Source of the DNA: Morella rubra
Taxonomy: Eukaryota; Streptophyta; Magnoliopsida; Fagales; Myricaceae
Direction of reading: 5' to 3'
Length of the DNA stretch: 64,000 nucleotides
NCBI GenBank assembly: GCA_003952965.2
Contig: CM025851.1
Coordinates: 10,814,212 to 10,878,211 of the forward strand
In this document: in pieces, positions 12,201-25,395 of the stretch
Layout of the letters: the number at the start of each line of letters is the position of its first letter
How positions within the stretch are numbered: the stretch's first letter is position 1
Made by a program: the position numbers and the translations under genes
The notes under the pieces: model-generated
What the model was told of the DNA's origin: nothing
The model's database searches: none
The model's input: only the letters and a program-made list of their open reading frames with translations

Positions 12201-14520
12201 TATGTTGATACAAGACAAAATCAACCATGGACCCCCGTACAAATCTGAAAGAGGATTTTGTTCCTTGGGAGGTTTGATCAAATGCATGTGACCTAGTTTC
12301 AAAGTTTTGATTCACAGTCGCATATATGTATATGCTAGACTGATCAGGAATAAGCAGCCCACGTATATATATATAAACAAAGGGAAAAAAAAACTCCTAA
12401 ATCAATGTGTGACACGTATTAGAACAACCTGTGAGCTACTTGAGCTGCCTTTCTTCCACTCTCATTCAAAAAAGGAACTACGTATAGATGTAAAATGAAA
12501 GAAGTATACTTATTATTTAGGAGAATTATGATAGCATGTTTATTTACCGGTCAAAATTAAATTGAAGTCTAATTTCATCTGATTGCGCCCTCTGTCTTCT
12601 CAATTAAATTAATATGTGCTTTGTCTTCTTCTTCTCACATTAAACCTCATGGAAACAGTAAGTATTATGAAAATTTTAAAGACATTTTAATCATTCAATT
12701 GAATGTGTGGCTCACGTGACGACACATGTCTGGGATCTGTCAAGTTTAAAGAGGAAAATTAGACAACAAAATATAGATTGATTTAGTTAAGAAGATAGAT
12801 GACACAATCAAATGAAATTAGACTTATGGGTCACAATTTGATTTTGGTTCATAGATAAGGAGTGTATTATGACATTTTCTCATATTATTTGAATTATATT
12901 TTATCACGTTTTTCTTCACATGTGGGCCAGACTCTCCTTATTAATAGACCTAACATGTATATATTTTGAATTAAAATGAGGTTGAGGCGTGGAGTTAAGT
13001 TTCGAAATCATGACTTTGGTTATGATATTATGCTAAATCATTATTCTTCCCAAAAATTTAAGCCGTTAATTTATTTTATATAAATTTTATTCTCTTTGAG
13101 CTGTTAAGAATATTTTTGTTATGTGAATTTAATCTCTGATATAGGAAGGAAAGAGGGACGTTTAAGATGGGGTTAGACATTGGCTAAAGTAGAAGACAAC
13201 TTGAGACTGTTTCTCATCATGTAATTGTGACTCACTTTGGAGCAGTCCTTTCTCCCTTCAATTTCAAGGGGAGAGCCAACCCCATCCTCTCCTCCTAACT
13301 TCTTGTGCTTTTTTTTGTCAAGTTGGTATTACATTCAAGTTTTAAATCCAATCAATATTGGAATTCACGGCCTGTAAATAGATAATAATTAAATAAATTT
13401 GTTAAAGCTTCACCAGTAATTAAGTATTTTCACAGTTAAACATTTTACATAATCCTTGATTTTCTACTAGAGCTTTTGCAAAACAACTGGTGGGCGTATT
13501 CACTATTCATGTCAACGAGTCTCTCTCCCTCCCTGCTTGTTGCCTTCTAGAACTCATCTAAGCTGCCCAAACAGTAGGTTTTATTCTCCTCCACAAACCA
13601 ACCACACAAGTGAGACAAAATGCACTTCGAATTTTCTTTGCATGGGATGATCCACCAACCACCTAGGTCGAAGGAAATAATTGTTAAAAATGGGTGTCTG
13701 TCTTTCACCTTCACTTTTGAGTTGGCATCCGTCTCACTCACCGTCTGTTTACTATTTGAGCATGACTGAACAGAAAACCAACTAAGACATTCTTTTTTTT
13801 CCTTTCTTGTTTTCTTTCTCCCTTTTCTCTCTGGGGTGGGGGTGAGTTGGGGGTGGTGTAAGGACTTGACACGTCAAATCTGCCAACCCTGAACTTCTTG
13901 AAGATTAACCTTTTCTCTTTTGGCAAGTGATGGGTTATTTTCCAGGAAGTTAGCAGAAAAGTTCCACTACATTCGGCGATAAAAGCAAACCAAAAAAGAA
14001 AAAGCTTGGAGATAGTGGAAGGATTCTGTGCTTTGTATATCCATGTCTACACTTTTCTCCGAGCTCTTTGCAGAGAGGGACAAGACAACACTACTTCTTC
14101 AAGTCCATTTTAAGCAGCACACCTTTCTTGGCAAAGGAAGTCACAAAAACCAAATTAATGGCAATTTGAACAATTTGAAACATACCCAGCCTTTTCATTT
14201 GCATTCTCGGGGTTGACAAATTCCGAACGAAAATATTTCTAGACAATTGCCTGCCGGTCACGTTTCTTGTTTTTGTTTTTTGAAAGACTAAAAGCTTTTA
14301 ATGAAATTATAACCTGACGGCTATACGCAAGGAATAGGGTTTGGAAACGTCCAAGGAATAGATTTAGGGCCCAGGAGTTGGATCCGTATTGCAGATTTTG
14401 TGAATAGTGGATGTTCAGCCATCTAAATTTGGACTAAGTCCAAGGAACAGACATTTCGTGAAGGCCCTCAAAAGTTGGAGTTATTTGCTTCGGGCTTAGG
14501 GCTCAAAACTAACAATTGGT
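9260..14520. other. Long intergenic region upstream of the LRR kinase
   Basis: No gene is supported. The first 500 bp should hold the kinase 5' UTR and promoter on the minus strand. The longest ORFs (for example 9156-9758, minus) overlap the kinase start in another frame and look spurious. The only clear structure is the inverted-repeat element at about 12521-12883. An AT microsatellite-like patch is at 11143-11160. Confidence 0.4.
12521..12883. mobile_element. MITE-like element with long imperfect terminal inverted repeats
   Basis: The left arm at about 12565-12606 (gaagtctaatttcatctgat...) is matched by the reverse complement of about 12786-12828 (taagtctaatttcatttgat...), with roughly 9 mismatches in 42 bases. 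The weaker outer ends, gagaattatgatagca and the complement of tattatgacattttctca, also pair. The element is about 360 bp, AT-rich and has no ORF, as expected of a non-autonomous foldback or MITE. I could not fix the target-site duplication, so the ends are approximate. Confidence 0.55.
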
Positions 14521-14731
14521 TGGGCCAATCAGCAGCCCAACAATGAACCTCTGGCCCATCATGGTGAGCAAGGATAGCGTCCAGTATGACAAAAACGGAG
14601 AAAAAGGTGGGTTGGGCCAAACCGGCGGAAACCACAATACGTTAAATATAAATAACCCAGGGACTCCATTGCAATTAGGTAAAACAATAAAAGCCCTAGC
14701 CTCCTCCGCATCCAATTCTTTCTAGGGTTTC
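14521..14731 (+). promoter_or_regulatory. RPS13 promoter: site II elements, TATA box and telo-box
   Basis: TGGGCC occurs at 14521-14526 and 14613-14618, and GGCCCAT near 14553. TATAAATA is at 14647-14654. A CTAGGGTTT telo-box (AAACCCTAG on the other strand) is at about 14722-14730. Site II plus telo-box is the usual arrangement in plant ribosomal protein promoters and ties expression to proliferating cells. The first exon ATG is 65 bp further on. Confidence 0.7.
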
Positions 14732-14795
14732 TATTAGCGCTCAACAAAGGGAGAGGCAGAGCAAGTGTGACCGAGAGAGACAACCATTCGTCACC

Positions 14796-17269
<2,474 letters not shown>

Positions 17270-18202
17270 GTCAAGTTATGTTGGTGAAAGTTTTGGATGC
17301 TCCCATGAATGTACTATTGGACAAGTGACTCAGCTTTTGCATATCTAATGTTTTGTCAGATCTTGATAAGGAACTTTCCGGAATGATTGTTATGGTTGAA
17401 ACAATTTGGCAGTTGGACTGTGTTTGACTAGCGTCTTCTTGGTCTATTTTCTTTCTTCAATGAAGAATGTCATTATAGATGCACCCATTTGGCATGGTAG
17501 ATTGAGTTCATCAAAAAGCATTGATTGAAAATGGGGAGTACTGGCCTCAGAAAAAAATGAAGGATTTTGTTCCGTCTTTGGGAGTACTGATGGCCACTTC
17601 TCATTTTCTTTTTCGGTTTATTTTCTCGTTTCACTGAGCGGAAAAAGGGTGATCGATGATAGTCTTGACTGATGGGACTTTTGGTCGTGCTTGTATTTTT
17701 CTCTATGGTGCCCTTTGCGAAAAGGAGGGGGGGTGCTCGTTGGAGCGTCATGTCAAAAATATGCATCGTGACGCCTAGATGTCAATACTTATAAGATACC
17801 AAGCCTCTGCTTGGCTATCAAAATTATAATCACAAGAGAATTTACACGACCTCCGATAGGATCAAATTTTTTTGCTTAATACCAACCTAATTTTTGCATT
17901 TTGATGGTAGCGAAATGATTAACAAAATAAAAAAGAACGAGAATGGTTAACCATGTGGCGTATGAGATAACGAGACAGGCGCAGGAAGCTTATCAAGTGT
18001 GCATGTTGTCTTTTGCCAGTCGTTTATTTTCCCGGATGGGCTTGTATTTCCGTCAGTCCCAACATTTAAAGAAGTTAAAAGAACGGACCGAGAAAATAAT
18101 TAACGGTTACTCTTCACGTTCTGCTTATAGGCAGTTTTTTGACGCAAATGAGTACCGTCAGAAGTACCTACCTACTACGCACGGAGTACAGACAAAGTTT
18201 GG
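17270..18202. other. RPS13 3' UTR and intergenic
   Basis: The first few hundred bases are the RPS13 3' UTR. An 87-codon ORF at 17943-18206 has charged, helix-like composition but no family I recognise, and it runs straight into the duplicated TPT1 segment, so I do not call it a gene. Confidence 0.35.
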
Positions 18203-18930
18203 ATAGATTGTACCACGTTCTGTTTTGGCAGTGGCTACTCTTCAACAAAATTGTATTAGATGTGTTTTGCAATAGATACTTCTAAGTTATGTAATGCATT
18301 GTTTAGGCCGTCTGAAAGGATAATAAGCAGCGATTCAGCCTCTTGGAAGAAAATGGGGAGCTTTTGATACGTGCGAACCAAGGCCACACAATAATGGTAA
18401 AATATTGCTTTATATTCAATTATGATGTGTTCATTTTCGGATTCCACTTAACATTCTAGGTCTGGAGAAGGGTATCCAATTGAAATGCAACCCTTAAGTG
18501 GTCCTTTTCTTTTATTAAGAGTATAATTATAATATTGGACAGAGCTCCTTAGCAAAAGCTTATGAAATATCTATTTTACCTCGAGTGAAACAATAAGTGA
18601 TGGTAAAACAATGCATCCGGACGCTCCTTTTCTTTCTTCTCACTAAACAAGACAAGGAAAACAGACTCCCATCACAATTCCAGCCTCTCCCTTTCTCCTC
18701 ACATCTCCTATCTAACAAGTATAGAGTTGATTGTATCTTTGAAACTACATCTGTGGATCTGTGGATCTGTTTCTCCAAGTTTTTCTTTTTTTCTGTTAAT
18801 TTGCTTTAGATTCAAATCAAGTGAAAAGGATGGGAATGATGAGTTCCCCGTAACATAGCCTGAAATGGCCATTGGTTGATGTTGCTTTCAGAAACTAGGA
18901 GGATCAAGATAACCACATGGTGCTGATACT
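18203..18930 (+). pseudogene. Duplicated fragment of the tRNA 2'-phosphotransferase gene (intron 2, exon 3, intron 3)
   Basis: This stretch matches 21319-22052 almost base for base, with small indels. The region equivalent to exon 3 (21423-21512) is at about 18307-18396. It has changes that damage the reading frame: VRRDNKQRFSLLEEN has become an altered peptide, and CAGTAACG has become CAATAATG at the donor. No other exon of the gene is present. It is a partial, non-functional copy about 2 kb upstream of the intact gene. Confidence 0.85.
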
Positions 18931-19114
18931 CCAAAAAGCGGTCTGGAAACCAAAATTTTACGCTTCTTAAAATTTTAACACAATAAAAAAATTATAATAT
19001 AATCTCTCTCTTCCTATCAAATCATTATTTTTTATTATAATAAATATTAAAAATCATTTCTCTCTTCATTTTTTCACTAAATTCAATATCTTAAAATTTT
19101 AATCTCCTTAAAAA
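18931..19114. repeat. AT-rich MITE-like sequence between duplicated blocks
   Basis: This is absent from the equivalent site in the intact copy. Its pattern (ctctctcttcctatcaaatc followed by AT-rich filler) resembles 51105-51215 (attctctccatcaaatcatc), so a dispersed element is likely. I saw no clean ends. Confidence 0.35.
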
Positions 19115-19297
19115 GGCGTTTGTTTACCGAAATTTTAGAGAATATTCTCAAAATTTTAGAAATCTTTTGAATGTTGAAGTTTATTGAAATTTATAAAAAG
19201 TGTGAAGTATACGTGTAAAAGTGTGAAATTTATTGAAATTTATGAAATATGTTTCATGCGGTGAAAATTTTGATACCCAAAATTTTCACAAACAAAC
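19115..19297. mobile_element. Diverged relative of the RPS13-intron MITE
   Basis: It begins ggcgtttgtttaccgaaatt and ends in the complementary aattttcacaaacaaac, as does the 144-bp element at 16946. It shares the interior aatcttttgaatgttgaagt. It is longer (about 183 bp), with an internal duplication of a gtgtgaa-tattgaaattta segment. It sits at the join between two duplicated blocks. Confidence 0.7.
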
Positions 19298-19304
19298 AGA
19301 TAAT

Positions 19305-19652
19305 GCCACTCCGTAACGGCGTAACCAGTCACTTATACTTGGACGATGAAACTCGACGTCTGCCGTGCCGACTTTTCTTCGCTGGTGCATCAGGGATTCG
19401 GCAATTGCTACTCTCTCTCTCTCTCTGTGCGTATGTTGTGTTCTCTTTCTCACCCGTTCCTCTCTTGTTCTTGAACATCTCAAAACCAACTTTTGTTCGT
19501 CAACATCCTAATTTGAAGTTTAGCATCATAGACTTTTTTTCTTCAATGGCAAAGAAATCACGGAGGAGTTGATTGGTTCTAACATTTTATTAGTTGAGGC
19601 TATTCAGGAGCTTGATCTGATGCCTCGTGAAATCGTCTGGCTTCATTGAGTT
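19305..19652 (+). repeat. Copy of the region upstream of the glycosyltransferase-like gene
   Basis: This matches 24569-24905 at roughly 93-95% by eye, starting at gccactccgtaacggc and ending at cttcattgagtt. In this copy a short ORF reads MAKKSRRS and then stops. With the block at 18203-18930 it forms the two surviving ends of one tandem duplicate. Confidence 0.85.
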
Positions 19653-20289
19653 TGACGCCGATCGATGACGTGGAAGGATCTTGACTCTATATTTTGAAGC
19701 AACGGTCAGGATTGAAGGAATTGCTCCCCTACAATACTAATGCAGAGGTGCTCGGTCCCTGGCTTGCGAGCCTCAGGCCCTCAAGCATTGTCACGAACAC
19801 GTTACCCCAGTTAAACTGGATTAAATTCGTAGCATCTTCCACCGATCCATGTTGGCTTCTCCGACCACGGCTAACACCATCCGATTTCTACGCTACTGCC
19901 GTATTTTCCTGCCATCTGTCCTCGAAACTCCTTTTTCTGTGCCTGCCGGGAGGAGTCCTCGTGTCCAGGGTTTCATGGAGAAGACAAACGCCACCAGCTC
20001 TAATTTCGCTTCTTTTGCTCATTCCAGTAGAAGGTGATTCTCTCTCTCCATCGACCGTCTGTTTGGTTTCTGAGAACACTGAGAAAATCGAATGAATAAA
20101 AGATTCTACCCGCAGTTTAACGCCTCACTTTTCAAATTTAGAATGAAAAACTCATCTCAAAAAAGTCAGATGTTTTACTATTTTGGCTCAATATCTGTTT
20201 TGTTATTAATTCTAAAGTGAAGGATAAGGGATTCACAATTTTGTCTTTTATTTTCTGGCTTTTTCTCGGTAACCACTAGAGGAAAGGGT

Positions 20290-23200
20290 ATGGAGATGGC
20301 GAATGATAGAGAGAGATCAAGAGGGCGTGGCGGTGGCGGCTCCGGCAAAGATAAGATCGATGCTCTTGGTAGGCTATTGTAAGCACTACTATTAGACCCA
20401 CTTCTGCAATTTTCGGAATCTTCAGTATCCTATGCTTAAAAGAAGTGCCTTTCTGACGTTACATCTTTCTGTAAAGTTGGGCATGAAACTAGAACTACTT
20501 CACGTTTAAAAGTTGCACTGTTCTTCTTCTTTTGTGCTGGTGTATACGCGCGTCATAATAAAAAAAAGGTATATCCAATTTGATATGATTTTGGTACTTT
20601 TGTTAATTACAAGTCTCTCTTTCTCCCTCTCTTCGCCCTCTATGTGATATGTACAGAACACGTATTTTGCGCCATATGGCTTCTGAGTTGTGTTTGAATA
20701 TGCGGAGTGATGGGTACGTGAACGTTCAAGATCTGTTAAAGCTGAATATGAAGACTTTCGCTAATATTCCCCTGAGATCACACACAGTTGATGATATTAG
20801 GGAGGTATGTTCTTAAACGCTATTCTTGTCTTCCTTTTGTTTTTAAGCTTTTTGCTTCACTGTTGGCCGAGAGGAAAAGGATATTAGGGGGATATGTTGT
20901 ATATGTACGTAGGAGATAATATTTACAATCATATTTTCTACCTGTTGGCTTGGTCCTTCAACTGAATATTGATGTGTTTGAGGTTTATGCATTTGTAGAT
21001 ACTAAGAATTAATCTCACTTGATTAAAGTATAAAGGTTCTAAGGTCAATGTGGTGAAGCACAGAAAAGTCAGGGATGCCGGTTTTGAAAGGTCTATAATT
21101 CATCACTAGGGCTCATCATGATGGTTAAATTTGGTTCAGTGCTGTTGAAGCTTGGGTTATTTAAGACCAGTACCCATTAAACGAACAAAATACTATTTTC
21201 CTGGCTACGATTAACTCTGTATACTAGTTTAAGGCATGACGTCCTTGTGACATGCCCAGTTTATGGAGCCAAAGATGTGGATGTGTATGTCATTTATATA
21301 ATGTTTTGTCTTCAATGCATAGATTGTACCACATTCTGTTTTGGCAGTGGCTACTCTTCAACAAAATTGTATTAGATGTGTTTTGCAATAGATACTTCTA
21401 AGTTATGTAATGCATTGTTTAGGCTGTCAGAAGGGATAATAAGCAGCGTTTCAGCCTCTTGGAAGAAAATGGGGAGCTTTTGATACGTGCGAACCAAGGC
21501 CACACAGTAACGGTAAAATAGTGCTTTATATTCAATTATGATGTGTTCATTTTCGGATTCCACTTAACATTCTAGGTCTGGAGAAGGGTATCCAATTGAA
21601 ATGCAACCCTTAAGTGGTCCTTTTCTTTTATTAAGAGTATAATTATAATACTGGATAGAGCTCCTTAGCAAAAGCTTATGAAATATCTATTTTACCTTGA
21701 GTGAAACAATAAGTGATGGTAAGACAATGTATCCGGACTCACCTTTTCTTTCTTCCCACCAAACAAGACAAGGAAAACAGACTCCCATCACAATTCTAGC
21801 TTCTCCCTTTCTCCTCACATCTCCATCCCTCCTATCTAACAAGTATAGAGTTGATTGTATATTTGAAACTACATCCTCAAAGTGTGGATCTGTTTCTCCA
21901 AGTGTGTTTTTTGGTAATTAGCTTTAGATTCAAATCAAGTGAAAAAGGATGGGAATGATGAGTTCTGCATAACATAGCCTGAAATGGCCATTGGTTGATG
22001 TTGCTTTCAGAAACTAGGATGAGGATCGAGATAACCACATGGTGCTGATACTGCAACTTATGTCATTGCATAGGAATTAACAAACTAATGTTGCTAATGC
22101 TGTTTGTTTTTCACTTCATAATAGTACTAGCTCCAACTTGTGTTGTTCTTTTCCTAATTTATTTATGATGTATGCAACTTGGATATTGCACTCATTTGGG
22201 TCTCAACTAATTATACATAAGAACTTTTTATGTGAAATCGGCAGACAGTAGAATCTGAAAGGTTATTGAAACCAATCGTTTCAGCTGAAGAAGTTTCAGG
22301 TAATATATGTTGTATTTTGAAACAAGAGTCGTGACTCAACTGCTTCATATCACGTTCCACCTTTTTGTTTGCTTCATTGATTTTCTTTCTTGGTGATATG
22401 CAGTGTGCATACATGGAACCTATAGGAAAAACTTGGAATCAATTCTGGAGTCTGGCCTAAAACGCATGAAAAGATTGCACGTTCATTTTTCTTGTGGCTT
22501 ACCAACAGATGGGCAAGTAATTAGCGGTAATAAGCCAGCTATGTTATGTTTCGGATGTCTATGGAATTTATGATGCATGACATCCCCCCCCAACACACCA
22601 AACACCCCCCCAAAAAAAAAATCCACTAAAAAACAGACTTGGCATAATTACATGATAGAGGTTTATGGCACCTATTATGTTTTAAACTTAACAAGACCTG
22701 CTCCCTCTAGATGAAAAGACAATTTTTATTTCTTTGTGTGGTTCAATGTGAAAGTACTTGACCTGATTTTTATTTGCATTTCGTAGGATAAATTATGGTG
22801 ACAGACAAAATAAGGTTAGGTGGGTCAGTGAGAGACAAAATAAATCAGAAGTTTAGGTGGCTCAGGAAAAAATGATCGGAGGTTTAGGTGTGTATTTTGA
22901 CACTTATCAGTTACTAACGTGCTTTATCAAATTAAATATGTGCATATTTTCGAATGTAGGCATGCTCATCATTCCGCCTGCCCTTGACATAATTTTCCTT
23001 TTAACAGTATTCTAGGGGAGTGTTGTACATGCATTATATCAATGGATCTAACATGCAAGTCTTTTTGGACCCCTTGGTCTTCTGTCTTTAAGGACCACAT
23101 TACTTCATGATGTGAAGGATATCTAAAAATCGATCATTCATCTGAATCCCATTAAAAATTAAGCTCGGCTGGCTTTTGACTCCTCAATTTGCCCTGTTTC

Positions 23201-23541
23201 CAGGTATGAGGCGTGATGTCAATGTTTTAATCTTCCTGGATGTCAGAAAAGCTTTGGAAGGTAAAGTTTGATAAACTTTTTCACCTACCAAGCTCAAAGT
23301 GTTTGGACAAAGATTCTTCATCTTCTACGAAGCATCTATCATCTATTATTTTTCCCTAACATTGCAAGAATGCAAAAGGCCCCTTCTTTCTGAATTCATT
23401 ACAATTTTCATTGCAGAAGGAATGAAGCTTTACATTTCAGACAACAATGTGATCCTAACCGAAGGTTTTGATGGTGTTGTGCCAGTCAAGTACATCGAAA
23501 AGATAGAATCATGGCCCGACAGGAAACTCATTCCTTTTTGA
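20290..23541 (+). CDS. TPT1: tRNA 2'-phosphotransferase (Tpt1/KptA family)
   Basis: Seven exons: 20290-20378, 20657-20804, 21423-21512, 22245-22299, 22404-22526, 23204-23260 and 23417-23541. They join to 687 nt, 228 aa. The enzyme moves the 2'-phosphate left at the tRNA splice junction onto NAD+, giving ADP-ribose 1'',2''-cyclic phosphate. The family's Arg-His-Arg-Arg catalytic set is visible: RH at 35-36 (TRILRH), Arg101 in IRANQGH, and Arg171 or 172 in GMRRDVNV. HGTYRKNLESIL (131-142) and VILTEGFDGVVP are also family signatures. The N-terminus is a short RGRGGGGSGK linker with no clear targeting signal. In Arabidopsis the homologue is At2g45330 (EMB1067), an embryo-essential gene. A partial duplicate lies just upstream (18203-18930). 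Confidence 0.93.
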
Positions 23542-24568
23542 ACCTGAATCACAGTGGGAGTCTTTTTACCTCAACTTTCTGTGTCATGTCCCTCCAAAGA
23601 AATATATAGTTATTACCTCGGACGTTCTGAGCCGAGTTATTCCTTTATCAATCAAGATCATGGTTTAACGGATGAGTGCCGATTTTGTTTGGGTATCATG
23701 TTGTTGCTTTTGTGGTTGGCAGATCTAAAATTGCTTGGTGTCGTACTGATGAGTTAAGGATTAAAGGAGCGGAGATCATTGATATAACGCTCATTGTGCT
23801 GGTAATTGGAAGGAATAATGTTGAGCAGGCCTTCACCAATTTGGATATACTTTCGGGTTTGAACCATTAACCCCAGAGAGAGAGAGAGAATGTGAATGAA
23901 TTGAGGTTAAGGAACAAGTCCACTCTCCTGCTGCACCCTGTTTCAAGGAAGCCAACGTAATAATTTGTGTTGGAACTCTTGCCGTCACTCCATTGAACAG
24001 GGATCTTGGGCCTTGGCCTACATACAAATGATGCTGCAGTTGAAGCGGGCTTTAGAGGAGAAAAGCCCAGATTGAGGTTGGGTTCTATTTTGGGAAGAAA
24101 AAAATTAAGAATTTTGAATTTATAGAAAAAAAATTTGTTCACTAGGATTTGTAAATCGTTAGTAAAAATTTTAAGAATTTTTTATTATAAAATGATTTTC
24201 ATAGGTGTTTGTTAAAAAGTATGTGGGAAAATTTGATAACTTTTTTTAATAAAAAAATAATAGAGTATGTTAATAAGTAAAGAGAAAAAATTTGATATAA
24301 TTTTTTTATGAAAAAATATTAAATTTGTGTGAAAAGGTATAGGAATTTATATGAAAATTTTAAAATTTTGTTATAAAAATAGTCTTTTATATACTGGGCT
24401 CTTTTCTCGAGGCCCATGATGCTAAAGGGTTTGGATCGGAGCCCAACAACAATGGATATTTTTTTGGGAAATTGTCAGTAAATAACAATGGATATTCTCG
24501 ACTACTATTTTTCCTCTTTTTCAAATGCGCTCCGTTAGAAATTTTTTTTTTTCATAAATTGTCTTAAA
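23542..24568. other. TPT1 3' UTR and intergenic with an AT-rich element
   Basis: Positions 23542 to about 23870 are probably 3' UTR. From about 24190 to 24395 there is an AT-rich block with two tandem units of about 58 bp (each with aaatttgata, a T-run and aataaaaaa), related to 30648-30880. A GA run lies at 23876-23889. There is no gene. Confidence 0.4.
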
Positions 24569-24905
24569 GCCACTCCGTAACGGCTTAACCAGTCACTGGT
24601 ACTTGGACGATGAAACTCGACGTCTGCCGACTTTCCTTCGCTGGTGCATCAGGGATTCGGCAATTGCTACTTTCTCTCTCTGCGTACGTTGTGTTCTCTT
24701 TCTCACGCGTTCCTCTCTTGTTCTTGAACATCTCAAAACCAACTTTTGTTCGTCAACATCCTAATTTGAAGTTTAGCATCAAAGACTTATTTTCTTCAAT
24801 GGCAAAGAAATCACGGAGGAGTTTATTGGTTCTAACATTTTATTAGTTGAGGCTATTCAGGAGCTTGATCTGATGCCTCATGACATCGTCTGGCTTCATT
24901 GAGTT
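24569..24905 (+). repeat. Source copy of the duplicated block upstream of the glycosyltransferase-like gene
   Basis: This is the partner of 19305-19652. It lies 490 bp before the ATG of the next gene, so it may be that gene's 5' UTR exon or promoter. It has a CT-rich pyrimidine patch (tttctctctctgcg) of the kind seen in plant 5' UTRs. A short ORF reads MAKKSRRSLLVLTFY. Confidence 0.8.
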
Positions 24906-25395
24906 AATGATTTTCGTTTGATTTGCTGCAAGAAAAGAATTTGCTGTCGTTTAGAATTGATTTGTGTGGATGCATGGGTGGGTTAGTATTCGAGTATGTC
25001 GATCCGACTTGTGAAATTGTGAGTTGGGAACGGATTGAAGTTGCAGGCTTTTAAGGGGAGGTTTATAAAGGGGACACTCTTAACTCTTAAGAATTCCCCT
25101 AATAAGCTGGCAGAAAATTTCACGATTGCTTCGCAGAAATTTGCTCATCTGTGAAATCATTGCACTTTACATTAAGCATATAATCTGTTGATTATTCCTT
25201 TATGTTATCATGATATTACTTTTTTAATCAGCGAGAGTATTGAAGTAAACATTTTCTACTCAGTTCTCTGTCAATCTCGCAGTCCTAATAAAGAAGCAGG
25301 GTCATTGGCGTGGCAAACGAATCACCTACAATCACATATCTTTTGGCTGGACAATGATCTCTGAGACAGCTGTACTCTAGCAAGGCTTCTCTATC

